Assembly (NCBI GenBank): GCA_950295325.1
Contig: OX485803.1
Location: forward strand, 1,798,001 to 1,862,000
DNA length: 64,000 nt
Direction of reading: 5' to 3'
DNA from: Polytrichum commune
Taxonomy: Eukaryota; Streptophyta; Polytrichopsida; Polytrichales; Polytrichaceae
A program made the translations under genes and the position numbers. Each line of letters opens with the position of its first letter. The first letter of the stretch is position 1. Positions 52,975-64,000 of the stretch are shown piece by piece. The notes beneath the pieces were generated by a model. It did not search any database, was not told the DNA's origin, and saw only the letters and a list, made by a program, of their open reading frames with translations.

Positions 52975-53300
52975 CACTATCCTGCATCCCAAATCCCCTA
53001 CCCACGCTCACATGCCTGCATTTACTTATTGCCATGCTACACTCTCCCACCATTGTATTGCACTACGCCTAAATCCCCTACCATGCTTACATGATGCCAC
53101 GTTGCATTCTCCCAACATTGCATTGCCTTGCACCCCAATCCCATGCCCACCTTCCCATGCTTACCTAGTGCCACATTGAGCTCACCCACTCAATTGCGCA
53201 CCACGTCACTCTTGTCAATGTTCAATTGGTTTGCCCATTTGTTGTTGGCCTTAGTCATTCAATTGGTAGTTGTTGGCCATAGTCGTTCAATTGGCTACTT
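52975..53300. repeat. Degenerate ~70-bp tandem repeat, C-rich (TTGCATTGCCTTGCACCCC)
   Basis: About three imperfect units each carry GCACTA(T/C), CC-AAATCCCCTACCC, CAT/GCTTACATG, TGCCA-G-T-CA and CTCCCA-CATTG. They are followed by two copies of a ~36-bp unit with GTTGTTGGCC-TAGTC-TTCAATTGG at about 53,236-53,295. Confidence 0.6.
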
Positions 53301-53399
53301 GGAGCATTGTACTTGCCCCATAATGGAGTTGATCTGTTGGGATCCGATGCCATCACTCCAATGCCCATTTTTCAAAATTTGAAGGCAAGTTCTTAAACC

Positions 53400-54110
53400 T
53401 TGTGTTTGTTTTGATTCCAAATTTTTGTTTGTTTCTTGAAAGTTTAATGTTATTTTTTCTCATTTATTTCATATTAATGTTTTGAGCATTTGGTTTCTAA
53501 TGGTCTTCCCCTTTTCTTTGTAGGTGTTGGCGCTTGTCTATCCTTGGTGTCAAGCATTTTATTTATTCATCCTTGTTTTGTGACCATTGCTATAGAACTT
53601 AGATGTTGATGACCATGTCTTTGGAGCCTTGAGGATCTATTTCATGTGTTAACCTAGATGTGTACAAGCAATAGCAACACACTTTGGTGTGTTCTTGGTC
53701 TTGGCACTTGTTGTTCTTCGTTTCTTGGCACCTCCTACATTTTTCTTCATTTTTTATGTATTTTGATCTTTTGTTATGCACATAAGTGCCCATAATCTTT
53801 GTTGTTTTGCTTTTTGTTGTTGTTCAATGCCTTGTTTGTGTGGTGTTTGGGTTGTGGGAACCCTTGGTGTTGTGATTCAAATGTAGTTGAGAACTTTGTT
53901 AGTCACTTTGTTGTGAGCTCCAAAACCCTCTTTGTCTTTTCTTGTGGTGTTGTTATCTCCAACATCCTTGCTTGTGTTTGTGTATACATTAGTTGTCATT
54001 GTTGAGGAGTGTTAGGTTGTTTTGGCCATAGTTGTAGCCATAGCCATAGCTCCACCTTTCGTCCTCTCTAAGGGATTTAATCTTGTAGGATTTTTTCTAG
54101 ACTGGATCCA
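53400..54110. other. GT-rich stretch before the hAT remnant
   Basis: Rich in TTGTTTG and GTTGTTG phrases with no recognised gene. It may hold the 5' end or leader of the hAT element that follows. Confidence 0.35.
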
Positions 54111-54828
54111 AAGATGGCCAGCACAAGTCAAGCGCCTCCCACTAATATTTTTGTCCCTTTCACAAATCTTAAGGGTAATGAACAACCAATAACTCCCATT
54201 GGTAACAATACCCCCCCAAAAAAGTCTTACGACAAAAATCGTCGAATCCAACGCCTTTGGTTGCCTCTTTTTTCCTTGGACAAAGCCTATCCACAAGGAA
54301 CAAGAAGTAACCAATGATTTTCAAAGTGTATTCTAAGATTCATGGGAGGTCAGTGGTCTTAGTGGCCAAGAGTGACGATTTGTGACAACACCAAGGGAGG
54401 AAGATTGCCAAAAGACTAGGCCACAAGGTAGCAATTGGGGATAAATAAATGAATCTTGGCTCTAACCATAACCAAAACGAGAGATTGTTTGTTGCCATTC
54501 CCACTGATAGCATCCGAGCCCAAGTGGGTGAGTCCGCAGTCACACACATGAAGAAGAAAGAGATATAGTTTGCCACCCGACTTCACTTGCTTGTGCAAGG
54601 GAGACCAATCACAAAGTACAAGCAAATGTACATGTTGCTTGAAACCTTGAAACAAAAGGACAATCCACACCGTCATTGGAGTGACAGTGGCGGTGTGGGA
54701 GATTGTAGAGGCTATAGAGCGTGTATCCTTGAACAAAACCAAAGAGATCATGCAAACTACAAATTTCTTGCAATGAGGTCACTTCTATAGACTACTAATC
54801 ATGGATCATTGTCCATGGGTATATAGTG

Positions 54829-55511
54829 TGTTACATTCCTCTTTTACTTAAAAATAACACAATCAAGAATGCACACGAAACACCAATATTTAGAACCACC
54901 AAACCATAGGAGAAACAAAAGGTGATGCTCTCTCCTCCTCCGAGCTCCCTCTTATACCCGAAGGCACTCCTAGTCTTATCCATCTTTAATTATAGTATCA
55001 AGTTGGAGATATTTTCTAAACTTGATTGATTCATTCTTCTAGTTAAAAATGTATTATTCCAACTTGATTGATTCATCCATTCTTCTAGTTGGAACTGTCT
55101 CATTCCAACTATACTTATTCATTGAGAATTTTCTAGGTCCAATGAATAACAGCCATATGCTAGGAGTTGTCTAATTCCGATTCATATCTTCTAATTGGAA
55201 CTATCTTATTTCAACTATATTTATTCATTGAGAAATTTCTAACTCCAATGAATAACATGTATTCGCTAGAAGTTTGTCTAACTCCAACACAAAGATCTTC
55301 CACAGGGAATTGTCTAACTCTCATGCACAATTCCTTCACGGATTATCTAGTTCTTGTGCACCATTCTCTCTTGGGTCGTCTAACCCAATCCATTCTATGG
55401 AGTTGACTAACTCCAAATACCATATGCTCACGTGCTAAGTATAGAAAAATATTATTAGTCTTTCTTTTTTACATAATCTAACATGAGATCTTTTAATTAA
55501 AGTATATCACA
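54829..55511. mobile_element. Solo LTR (683 bp) with 5-bp target duplication TAGTG
   Basis: The element starts TGTTACATTCC and ends TATATCACA, with TAGTG directly on each side (54,824-54,828 and 55,512-55,516). Excising it with one TAGTG rejoins the hAT reading frame as H-G-Y-I-V-R-H-W-K-R-I-P without loss. The interior has diverged copies of an ATTCATTGAGAA/TCCAATGAATAACA phrase and no coding domain. TG...CA ends plus a 5-bp duplication are the signature of an LTR retrotransposon reduced to one LTR by recombination. Confidence 0.9.
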
Positions 55512-55567
55512 TAGTGAGACATTGGAAGCGAATCCCACTACTCCTTACCTTGGAGAGATTTATTGTG

Positions 55568-55592
55568 TGTGTGTGGGGGGGGGGGGGGGTGG
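55568..55592. repeat. (TG)n/G17 low-complexity tract in the hAT frame
   Basis: TGTGTGTGTGTG followed by about 17 G residues. It replaces the expected short Gly-rich segment between RFIV and ASNNLT, so it probably grew from a Val/Gly-coding stretch after the element died. Confidence 0.85.
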
Positions 55593-56764
55593 CATCAAAT
55601 AACCTTACTATTGTCACTGTGAGTGATGCGTGTGCCTATGGTGGTCTATCTGGCTTGAAGATTAGGAAAGGGTTGATCACATTCAAGGCAAATGGGGTTT
55701 CTACTTTCCAAGGCGCAAAATCGGGTTTTTCATTGTAGCTTATCAACAAGCACGCACCTTTCATGATGGGTGTCCATTGCATAACACATTGAACTAGCCT
55801 CGTTGTCCAAACTCTCTCCGACTTTGAGTTGGAGAAACATATGAAGGATCTTTTGGTAGCGTTGTATTCCTACTTCAACTCTTCCCATAAGCGCACCCTC
55901 GAGTTCCATAAACTTGCAACTTTTTCAGATCCAAAGGTATCCATTATTAAGAATGATAAAATCCATTGCATACCTATGTTTGGGCTTGCAAAGAGGGCAC
56001 TTGAGGAGTACAAGCCCTTGGTGACAAAGATGCATTGGACGCCCCCAAAAAATCCACAACAAAGAAGAATCTTTCTATGCTCATATATTGGCAAATTATG
56101 TTAACTCTACCTTGTTTGATGCCCATGTTGCAGTCTATGAATCCTCCCATTAAATTTGCACAAAATCTAGTATGCTACATTGTAGATTTCATCTCTATAG
56201 TAAAAAAACGCCAAGTTGATTCATATCGATTGTACATTGATCCAACCTATGTTTTCCATGAAGAGGAGTTCAACATCTTTAGATCCTTGGCAGATGACAC
56301 ATCCATGGTAATTAAGCAAGATTGGTTAGTTTGTTACAACCACGAGGAAGACCCCGTAGTCTTCAAGATCGTTGGTATCACCCACATGGTTGTGATGAGA
56401 TTTGTGGCCTTAACAAGACAATGAGAAGATGTGAGCATGATTGACCGTGAGGTACCCCTTAGCAAGGTGCAACAACACTAATCACTGCAACGAAACACCT
56501 TGAAGAGGAGTTAGAGAAACATTTCCCATACAAAGAGGTAATGTGTGCCTTGGGCATATGCTAGCCCCAATATTGGTAGACTAGTACATTCGAGGTTGCA
56601 CATTCCAAGCATGTTGCAAAATTGAAAACATTATATGGGACAACAAAAAAGTTGTGGGTACATGTGGGCGCTAAAACCGAGGATGTTGAGGAGTGGGTGC
56701 TTCCACCCCTTGGTGTCTGCAACCTTCAGCTCCAAAGCTCTTTTCCGAAATCCCCATGATTTTG

Positions 56765-57590
56765 AATGCACAAGTTACCATGTCCTTACCCATGACCAAG
56801 ATCAAAAAAATATGCATAACCACATTTGTGTATGTTGTAGGAACTCTTGTCACATTTTCCATATACAAAGTCATCCCACATCACCAACTAGGTCTGCCTA
56901 AACCTCACTCAAAGTGCCTCAAAAGCTAGCCAATGGATGGGCCAAGAGCCAATGAATAGACCTATTTCTTTCAAAATAAAAATCATGGATCCCACATGGA
57001 TTGTGAACACCTTATGGGGAGGAGTTATCTACTAAACCTTACTATGAAAATATTGTACATGTGAACACCTTATAGTTACTAATGAGATATCTATGTACTA
57101 GCTGGACTTTTGAAAACGTCATGTGAAAATTGTCAATAATTTCAAAATTATTATTTTGAAGTGTTGTACTGACTTTTGGCACTTTAAATAATTATTTGAC
57201 ACAATTGTGCAAGACCGGCTATGGTACTAAGGTGTGGTCACTTCTAGTTTCACATGGTATTATGCAAGGTGGGTCAAACCAGAGATCGTCTCATTTGATT
57301 TGTAAGTGCAAAATCATGCAATTGATTTCAAGTTTCAAAATTGGTGTTTATGTCAAAAGTTATAAGAGGTCAAGATGAAGATCCTTTTTGACTCTAAGTG
57401 ATCACATAGGCCCTCTTGCTTATGTTTACAACTAAAATCCTATATTATGAGCATATAGTCCAATCTCATGGTAAGAAAATTGTCTTTTTGGTGCATGTGA
57501 GTTATATTGGGAAGAGATTATGCCTTGCACCCAAAGTTTCTAAGGGGAAAGCTTGCATCCAAACACATCCACCTCGTTCATAATGGGTGG
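56765..57590. other. Intergenic stretch between hAT and the inverted-repeat element
   Basis: No recognised gene or domain. It may include the 3' end of the hAT element. Confidence 0.35.
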
Positions 57591-57594
57591 ACAC

Positions 57595-59360
57595 TATCCC
57601 CCTATATGAGCCATTTTTTAAGTTTTTAAGTTTTTTTATTGGGGGGGTTGCTAGGTAGATAAGGGCCAAGCGCCACAACCCACGACCCACAAGTAGTTGG
57701 ACCAAAAAAACAAAAACCTGACCGAAATATGTTGCCCAACCCCACCTGAGCTCAAATGTTTTTGCCTTCCATTCTTGAATAGTCACTTGCCCACATAACC
57801 CATATTAGTTGTGTCTCGCTTTGAAGGCTCAAAATCCAATATATAGGTCCATTTCCACTTACAAAGTAAGCAATTCACTATATTTCATGAGCCATATGAA
57901 AACATTTTTAATGAATTTTCAATAAAATTGAAAGAAAACATGAAAAATGAGATCATGTAGAGGTTATAATTAAATAATAATGAGCTCTTTGATTAAAGAA
58001 CGAGGTGAAAAACATTTTTTATCAAATGATCGTTGTAAAAATTAATGAATACTTGCCACTAAGGTCAATTTTTCATACTTAATCAAAAGCAATTATCATA
58101 AATCTTGAAGAGGAAAGATTCAAAAGGTTTCCAAAAATATTCAAAAATATTGGTTACAATGAAATAATGATTATTTATCACTTCATAGTACACAACTCCA
58201 TTACCCTACATAGGCTTAAGTGATAATGAATCCAAACTATATACTGACTTTGAATTTTGTGAAGGAAAAATTCATAAACATTTGGAAAAACACATTAATT
58301 AACAAAGCCAAGAAATGAATTTTGAAACATAAAATTCAAAATTTCTTTAATAGATTTTAGACGACATTGCAAGTATTCTGCAAGTAGATACATTAAACAC
58401 TTAATTGTCTAAAATTTGTTTAAAACATGATAAAATTACATTAAAGTGATTTTTCTACATATTTTGTAATGATGCCCTCGAGTTTATAGTGAATGCAAAG
58501 AATATGAAGAAAAAAAATCCAACTTCAAATTATTAAAGGTCATGAAATCTACGTCCAAAACCAAATTTTAGCTATTACCTTTTGAGCAGTATTTTTGATG
58601 ATAAGTTTTGAAGAACTCATGTTGATATTCTATATTTGAGTACCTAACACAACAATAGAGGACATCATGAAAAAATCCAATTTAAACAACACTCATTTCT
58701 AAATTTAGATCTTTGACCAAATTAACTATGGTTTTAATATATTGGATCATTTTTCCTATATACTTGACTGTGCTTGCTCCCAATATCAAAATCAACAAGG
58801 CTAAAATAATTGCTCATAGCCTCATTAGCAACTAAGGCTAAAATGTTGATATTCAAGAGGTTATTTTTCAATGTTTTTAAAAATCTCCACTATTTTCACT
58901 TCACTTTTTTTAATAAAACATAAAATGTGAAATGGCAAGTATTCATTATTTATCATAACGATTATTTGATAAGGATCAATTTTTCACTTCACATTGAAAT
59001 CTAAGAACTACTTATTAATTATTAGTCACCTTGTTTTAGCCTATTTTTTTCTTTCAATTCAATTGAAGAATCATTGTTGATGTTTTCATACGGTTAATGA
59101 ACCTAATCAATTGCTTACTTTGTAAGTGGAAATGGACCTTTATATTGGATTTTGAGCCTACAAAGTGAGATGTCAATATGGGTTACAGTGGGTAAGCGGT
59201 CCTTCAAGAATGAAAGACAACTCAGGCGGGGTCGGGCATCATATTATGGTCAAGTAGGTTTTTTGTTATCCCATCTGCTCGAGGGTCGCACGTAATGAGC
59301 CCCAACCCTAATCCACCTAGCGGACCCTCTCCTTATTTGGCTCTTACATGGGTCCGCCTT
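57595..59360. mobile_element. 1.7-kb element with ~250-bp inverted-repeat arms
   Basis: The left arm (about 57,595-57,873) and right arm (about 59,106-59,360) are inverted copies. The inner 40 bases are almost identical: AATTGCTTACTTTGTAAGTG and GAAATGGACCT-TATATTGGA when both are read from the inside out. Similarity continues outward through GATTTTGAGCCT, AATATGGGTTA, TCAAGAATG, CTACCTAGC/CCACCTAGC and GGCTC, falling towards the outer edges. The 1.2-kb interior is AT-rich and non-coding on both strands. This fits a non-autonomous foldback or long-TIR transposon. Outer ends and target duplication were not resolved. Confidence 0.75.
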
Positions 59361-59361
59361 C

Positions 59362-60150
59362 ACAATGTGTCATGTGATCCAACAAAGTGCTTAACATGTT
59401 CTTAAATAATATGCATATTCTCTACATTGTACTCTTAGCTACGTTGTACTCTTTCAACTTAACACATCACCAATTATCTAATGTAAACATCCCAATTGTG
59501 GACTATTCCAACATCTTGGTATCGTCATATGCTCAAAACATGCACCACGAGAATTAGGTTGGAGGGGGGGGGGGGACTTAGGGGCTCAACAAATATTGCC
59601 TCCTTTCAAAGGTGAACACACAAAACAAGTGTAGACAAGTTGACTCGCACCTATCCCCCTCGAGGAGGAGAGAGAGAATTATTGTATACAAGCGTACATC
59701 TAATCCATCCAACATAAAAACTTGACCCCCTATAGGTTTGTTGCAAATTCATCTCAAATGACTTCAAGTAAACTAGTTGAGGCCTTTAAAACCAATTTTG
59801 ATGTGAACAACTAAAACGTAACCTCTAGGTTGCATACTATTGCATGGATTTTATGTTTTGGATGAACGTGAGGCACGCTCGTATACGATTCTCTCTCACC
59901 CCTCAAGGACAAACCCAACATACAAGTTAGTTGAAAATATCTAGTTAATGTGAAATACCTTACTATGAAAGAGTGGATCATAAATGATAGGATGCACCAA
60001 AACCAAGTGTTAGGAAATGCACACATCTTGTTTTAGGTGTTAGGGCTATTCCGGTCTTAGGTAACTTGACCTTGGAGTTCTCATGAGATATGTGTTGTTG
60101 AAGCCCTATGTTTAAGCCACTTATGTTCACCACTAAACCCCCATATGTAC
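59362..60150. other. Intergenic stretch, no gene recognised
   Basis: Contains a G14 run at about 59,563-59,575 and GA-rich bits at 59,667. No family motif on either strand. Confidence 0.35.
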
Positions 60151-60153
60151 CCA

Positions 60154-60254
60154 ACATATATACATATACATATACATACATACATACATACATACATATG
60201 TATATGTATATGTATATATGTATATGTATATATGTATATGTATATATGTATATG

Positions 60255-60341
<87 letters not shown>
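60154..60341. repeat. Compound microsatellite: (CATA)n, (TATATG)n, (TA)n, (TG)n
   Basis: A continuous simple-sequence block of about 188 bases: CATA/TACA units, then TATATG units, a (TA) run, then (TG)21. All six frames are open or nearly so through it only because of the simple composition; no gene is implied. Confidence 0.97.
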
Positions 60342-62540
60342 CACAAAACACATATGTACTTAACATAGTCACCTTGCATGTCTATCCAATACAGTTAAGT
60401 TGCATGTGTCGTCTATGTCATTTGGACGATGTTCATGACAATGGCTCGAAATGGTTGAATTGTCATCTCATGTAAAAACATTATATATGAAATCAACTAT
60501 ATCACTTGGTTAACCGACACATTAATTGATTTGCACTTTGTTTCCTTTACCCCATAAAAATGTGTTTATTGGAGTTTTTTCCGTAAAGTCTTAGCATCAA
60601 ACTCCCATTCAATGGCTAAAATGTGAGTCTATGCTAAAAAATTACCCAAGTTTTCTTAATGCCTAAATTACCATACACAAAGAATGGTGTTGAGCTATTA
60701 AAAACCAACTTTCTAGCTTGTCTTATTAGGATGGGTGGGCCAACCTAGCTTTGCATAGGCCGACACAAGATTTAAGACAGTGGATCCCATGCACATACCC
60801 AATTTCATATCCTAAAATTCTCTCAAAATTTGAGAGGTGGAAAGAAGAAGTCCCAAATTTTCACCCAACTTTCAAAACATACTCCAATATACGCCAAGCT
60901 AAGAAGTTATTGATAGAAGACCAACAAATTCTCAACGATGCCCTAGAGGTTAGCATCGTTTCTCTCTCCCGCCCCCCCCCCCCCCCTCATTTCCGGAATT
61001 TGTACTTACATAACTTAGTTACAAGTAAGTGAAGAAAATGAGTACACACGCAAGTACAGAGATCCAACTTATCATGGAAGTGACACAAGTTTTTAAACAC
61101 TTCTTTATCAAAAGGCGCAAAATCAGGTAATGGCATGGGCTGGCCATGTTACCACAACATCAAGTACTCATCTATTTATGAATTGCACTTGAAAAATGCA
61201 GTGATCTCTAAAGGACGACACCACTAGTTAATTGCCCAATCCCCTGCATTCCAGGCTCGGGGATTTGCCATGGTGTCGGAAGACTTTAGGGAATTGAAAA
61301 CGCAGCCAAACTAGTCTATAGCATGAAAAATCTCATTATTCTTACACGATTCGACTCCAGAATTGGCATTAAAGACATCGAATAAATCTACTGGAATCGT
61401 GTTAAAGTAAATATGCCCTCTATTTATGGGAAACATGTTTCTATCGAGCCCTTTCGATCCAAAATGGGCACATGGGTTCACATAGACACCAAAAACTCAA
61501 AGTCATTATGACATCAAGGAATAACTTTAGTTAACATAAGAGTTTGCTTATAAGCTTAAAAACACCCGCAAATTCTTTACTAGCTAACTTGGGTCATCGC
61601 GTTGGTTAACACAATCAGCCATTGTCAACAATCAGTAATTGGTGGGACCCCGGCCATGAAGGGTGGCTATCATTGGTTGCAATAACCATGGCAAAGTTTG
61701 AGATACAACTGACACTATTCACGTTTTCAGGTGTGGTGCGTTGTATTCTTGGCATCTTTTTCACATGAGTCATGGCCCGCCCAACTCTTTAGGTCTAGTG
61801 GGTGATGTTATGTACCTACTAGGTGTTCTCAATGTTGCGAGGGCCTAGGATTGGTGACACTCATGAAGTGTCATAGTTAATAAAAAAATAAAAAAAATTG
61901 CTTCCATCTCGTCAATGATAATGCCGATTTTGTTATAAGCAATTCAAGCATGAAGACGGTCCCTTGTGTTGTGCGGGATAATAATACTTGCATATTGGGC
62001 TCTGCTTTTACCAAGATGTTGCTTCATCATGCATACCTTAGTGGTTCCCAAGGTGAAGTTAACCCAATTAAGAAAAAAAAGAAAAGAAACGTGTGATGGT
62101 TTGGCGTTCTCCTGGTTCAGGTGTCATAGTGGCACCCATTGCCAAGGTAAGTGGGTTGAGCTTGTCTGGCTTTGCACCCACTTCTAGTAGGATAGGAAAC
62201 ACGTAATTAACAAACTTAAATGGCTACATGCACAAACTAATATCTCATTACTCATTGTTAAAGTGGATATTGTCTTCTCAATAAATGGTCATCTAGCTCC
62301 CCCCCACCCCACCCCAAAAAGAAAAAAAATTGACAATTGAACCTAGAACAATTAACATGTTTTGAGCACGTAGTCCAATCTTTATCAAACACATGTTTTT
62401 GCAGCTTCATTCTTAGATCCACACCTAATCATACGCCACTCATAAGTAGGTAAAGCAGGCTAAACTTCAGACAACATTGAAATAATCTCGTTTTTTTTTT
62501 TGAAAGCGGAGGGTTAGAAAAAGAAATATGCACACATCGT
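60342..62540. other. Intergenic stretch, no gene recognised
   Basis: No protein family is seen. A 93-codon + frame at 60,751-61,032 is cut by a C17 run at about 60,971-60,987 and has no motif. Short A-rich runs occur around 61,888 and 62,075. Confidence 0.35.
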
Positions 62541-62544
62541 GAAA

Positions 62545-63440
62545 CCCTTGGGCCTCAACAAATGCACATGGAGAACCGACTGCTAGTCACAGAAAAACCG
62601 GTTGTGTTTGAGCGCAATGACTGGTGCATTCCAATCGAAGACTTTAAGGAAACTACCAATCCCATTCAGAGGAATTCACAAGACAACATTCCTCGATTTA
62701 GGAAAGGAACACCAAAAGATGTCAACACGTAGCTTGGAACCAATGATTGGGGAGAACCGGCAGTTAATTACAAATGAACAACCGAAAATTACCAATCGTT
62801 TTTGAGGAATTTATAGAATATACCCCAAATTTAACAAAGGCAAACCGGAGGATGTCAACATGTGACGGGTTGGACTAGCAAACATTAGGATCTCAACCAA
62901 TTATGCCCAAAACATCTCCCCGGTCACTGCTTGGAACCAATGATCGGGGAGAACCGGCAATTACTTATGGATGAACCGGTTGAGTTTGAGAAATAATCGG
63001 TTGAAGTTCAGAACTTCATGCAAATTACCGATCATTTTGGAGGAATTTATAGAATATACCCCAATTTATGAAAGGAAAAAACTGGAGGATGTCAACGTGT
63101 GACCGGCTGGACTAGCAAACATTAGGATCTCAACCGATTATGCCCAAAACATCTCCCCGATCACCACTTGGAACCAATGATCGGGGAGAACCGGCAATTA
63201 CTTACAAATGAACCGGTTGAGTTTGAGAAATAACCGGTTGAAGTTCAAAACTTCAGGAGAATTACCGATCATTTTGGAGGAATTTATAGAATATAACCCC
63301 AATTCATTAAAGGCAAACACCGGAGGATGTCAACATGTGACCGGTTGGACTTGCAAAACACTAGGATCTCAACCGCCGATTATGCCCAAAACATCTCCCC
63401 GGTCACCGCTTGGAACCACTAACAGGGATCTCGATTGAGG
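62545..63440 (+). repeat. Tandem satellite array, ~240-bp unit with paired AACCGGTT
   Basis: Units begin at the phrase TTGGAACCA at 62,734, 62,931, 63,168 and 63,410, giving lengths of 197, 237 and 242. A more diverged unit precedes them from about 62,545. The full unit order is GGGGAGAACCGGCAATTACT, GAACCGGTTGAGTTTGAGAA, ATAACCGGTTGAAG, TTTGGAGGAATTTATAGAAT, GGAGGATGTCAAC and AGGATCTCAACCGATTATGC. The 197-bp unit lacks the central AACCGGTT pair. The last, partial unit grades into GC-rich unique sequence. Confidence 0.92.
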
Positions 63441-64000
63441 ATGCCCCAAATAAAATCTCACTGGACACCGGAAACCCTCGACCCCTTTGTCCGGAACCTC
63501 GAGCCTTTTCACAAGCGGGCCCCACCATCCCCCCCTTCCCTTCCCCCTTTCAAAGGAACCCAAGTGTCCAAAACTCGCACCACATGCCCCGTTTAATTAA
63601 GCCACGATGGCCAAGGGAGGGAGGCATGAAAGACGGCTAGGGCAGGGTATCGGCAATAAAGAACTCTCAATCCACGGGTCGGAAATAGACCGAGGGTGGG
63701 AAACCCCACATGGTGGTGCCCCCCCAACAGCTGTGCCCATTTGTAAGTTAGTTTGTGGAGTGGAGGTGTTGGCCCTTCCGAACGCACCCTCGACGCAAAA
63801 ATAGGAGATGCATCAATGCGCTCGGATATGGAGCGATTTCGTTTTAGGATGGACCCATGTTCCGGGTCTAGTTCTAGTGGGTGCTTATATATATATGTAT
63901 GTATGTATGGTATGCTATAAGTGGGTACATCTAGAATGGATAGTATAATAAATAGCCTTCACTAAGAAAATAACCCTACACCCATCATATTCTCCCCTCT
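63440..64000. other. Window end, GC-rich then AT-rich, no gene recognised
   Basis: A C- and G-rich stretch at 63,470-63,790 keeps frames open on both strands, but no domain is recognisable. A short TATATATATATGTATG run sits at about 63,888. A first exon of a gene beyond the window edge cannot be excluded. Confidence 0.35.

Larger units (their letters stand above)
54114..56760 (+). mobile_element. hAT-family DNA transposon, degraded transposase
   Basis: The + strand gives a transposase-like protein in pieces. An N-terminal region (SVVLVAKSDDL, LFVAIPTDSIRAQVGESAVTH) comes first, then HLLVQGRPITKYKQM and EVTSIDY-SWIIVHGYI. After the solo LTR follow WKRIPLLLTLERFI, ITFKANGVSTFQGAKSG, ELEKHMKDLLVALYSYFNSS, LEFHKLATFSD and a diverged TRWI-like HCIPMFGLAKRALEEYKPL. 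The tail is CLMPMLQSMNPPIKFAQ and HLEEELEKHFPYKEVMCALG. This order matches plant hAT/zinc-finger transposases. Frame changes, stops, a 683-bp LTR insertion and a G17 run inside the frame show that it is inactive. Terminal inverted repeats and the 8-bp target duplication were not located. Confidence 0.72.

Noticed and set aside
60108-60475. Several long open frames on both strands
   Set aside because: They run through a TA/TG/CATA microsatellite; the Tyr-Ile and Cys-Val repeats are a product of simple sequence.

Overview
This is nuclear plant DNA: intron-rich genes with GT-AG introns are scattered through transposon-dense sequence. The best clue to lineage is a single locus joining a protein kinase, an NB-ARC ATPase and leucine-rich repeats. 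That arrangement is known from moss immune-receptor genes (the PK-NBS-LRR class), so a moss, or at least a bryophyte, is the most likely source. This is inference from one gene; no species is claimed.

Only three host genes can be supported, all on the + strand. (1) Agmatine deiminase, about 1.1-4.75 kb, makes N-carbamoylputrescine in the arginine-decarboxylase route to polyamines. (2) The kinase/NB-ARC/LRR locus, 20.76-25.38 kb, keeps nearly all of its motifs but carries an in-frame TAG in the NB-ARC region and a 1-base deletion in the LRRs, so it reads as a recently damaged receptor or pseudogene. (3) Aconitase, 31.66-38.44 kb, resolves into 19 exons whose lengths sum to an exact reading frame of 1,032 codons plus stop, with a presumed organellar presequence and a second in-frame Met that would give a cytosolic-type N-terminus.

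The rest is mobile-element debris and repeats. From left to right: a possible hAT remnant (7.5-7.95 kb); a Ty3/gypsy pol remnant (8.6-9.74 kb); a 1.05-kb GC-rich tandem duplication (9.74-11.77 kb); a broken element with a DUF7869-type domain and a recognisable intron (11.77-14.34 kb); small tandem repeats (15.5-16.3 kb); a degenerate tandem array (27.4-28.5 kb); a Ty1/copia element (39.3-43.87 kb) interrupted by a 411-bp inverted-repeat element and abutting a LINE tail (43.9-45.4 kb); a (TC)27 tract; a TA-flanked MITE-like element (49.8-50.1 kb); a hAT transposase remnant (54.1-56.76 kb) split by a solo LTR with a perfect 5-bp target duplication; a 1.7-kb element with arms of about 250 bp in inverted orientation (57.6-59.36 kb); TA/TG microsatellites (60.15-60.34 kb); and a 240-bp satellite array (62.5-63.4 kb) that has an isolated monomer 36 kb away at 26.7 kb.

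The three host genes do not form a functional cluster: polyamine synthesis, immunity and central carbon metabolism are simply neighbours in a repeat-rich region. The nested insertions (solo LTR in hAT, inverted-repeat element in copia) and the young tandem duplications (LRR units, copia gag, aconitase intron 1) give a relative history of the locus.
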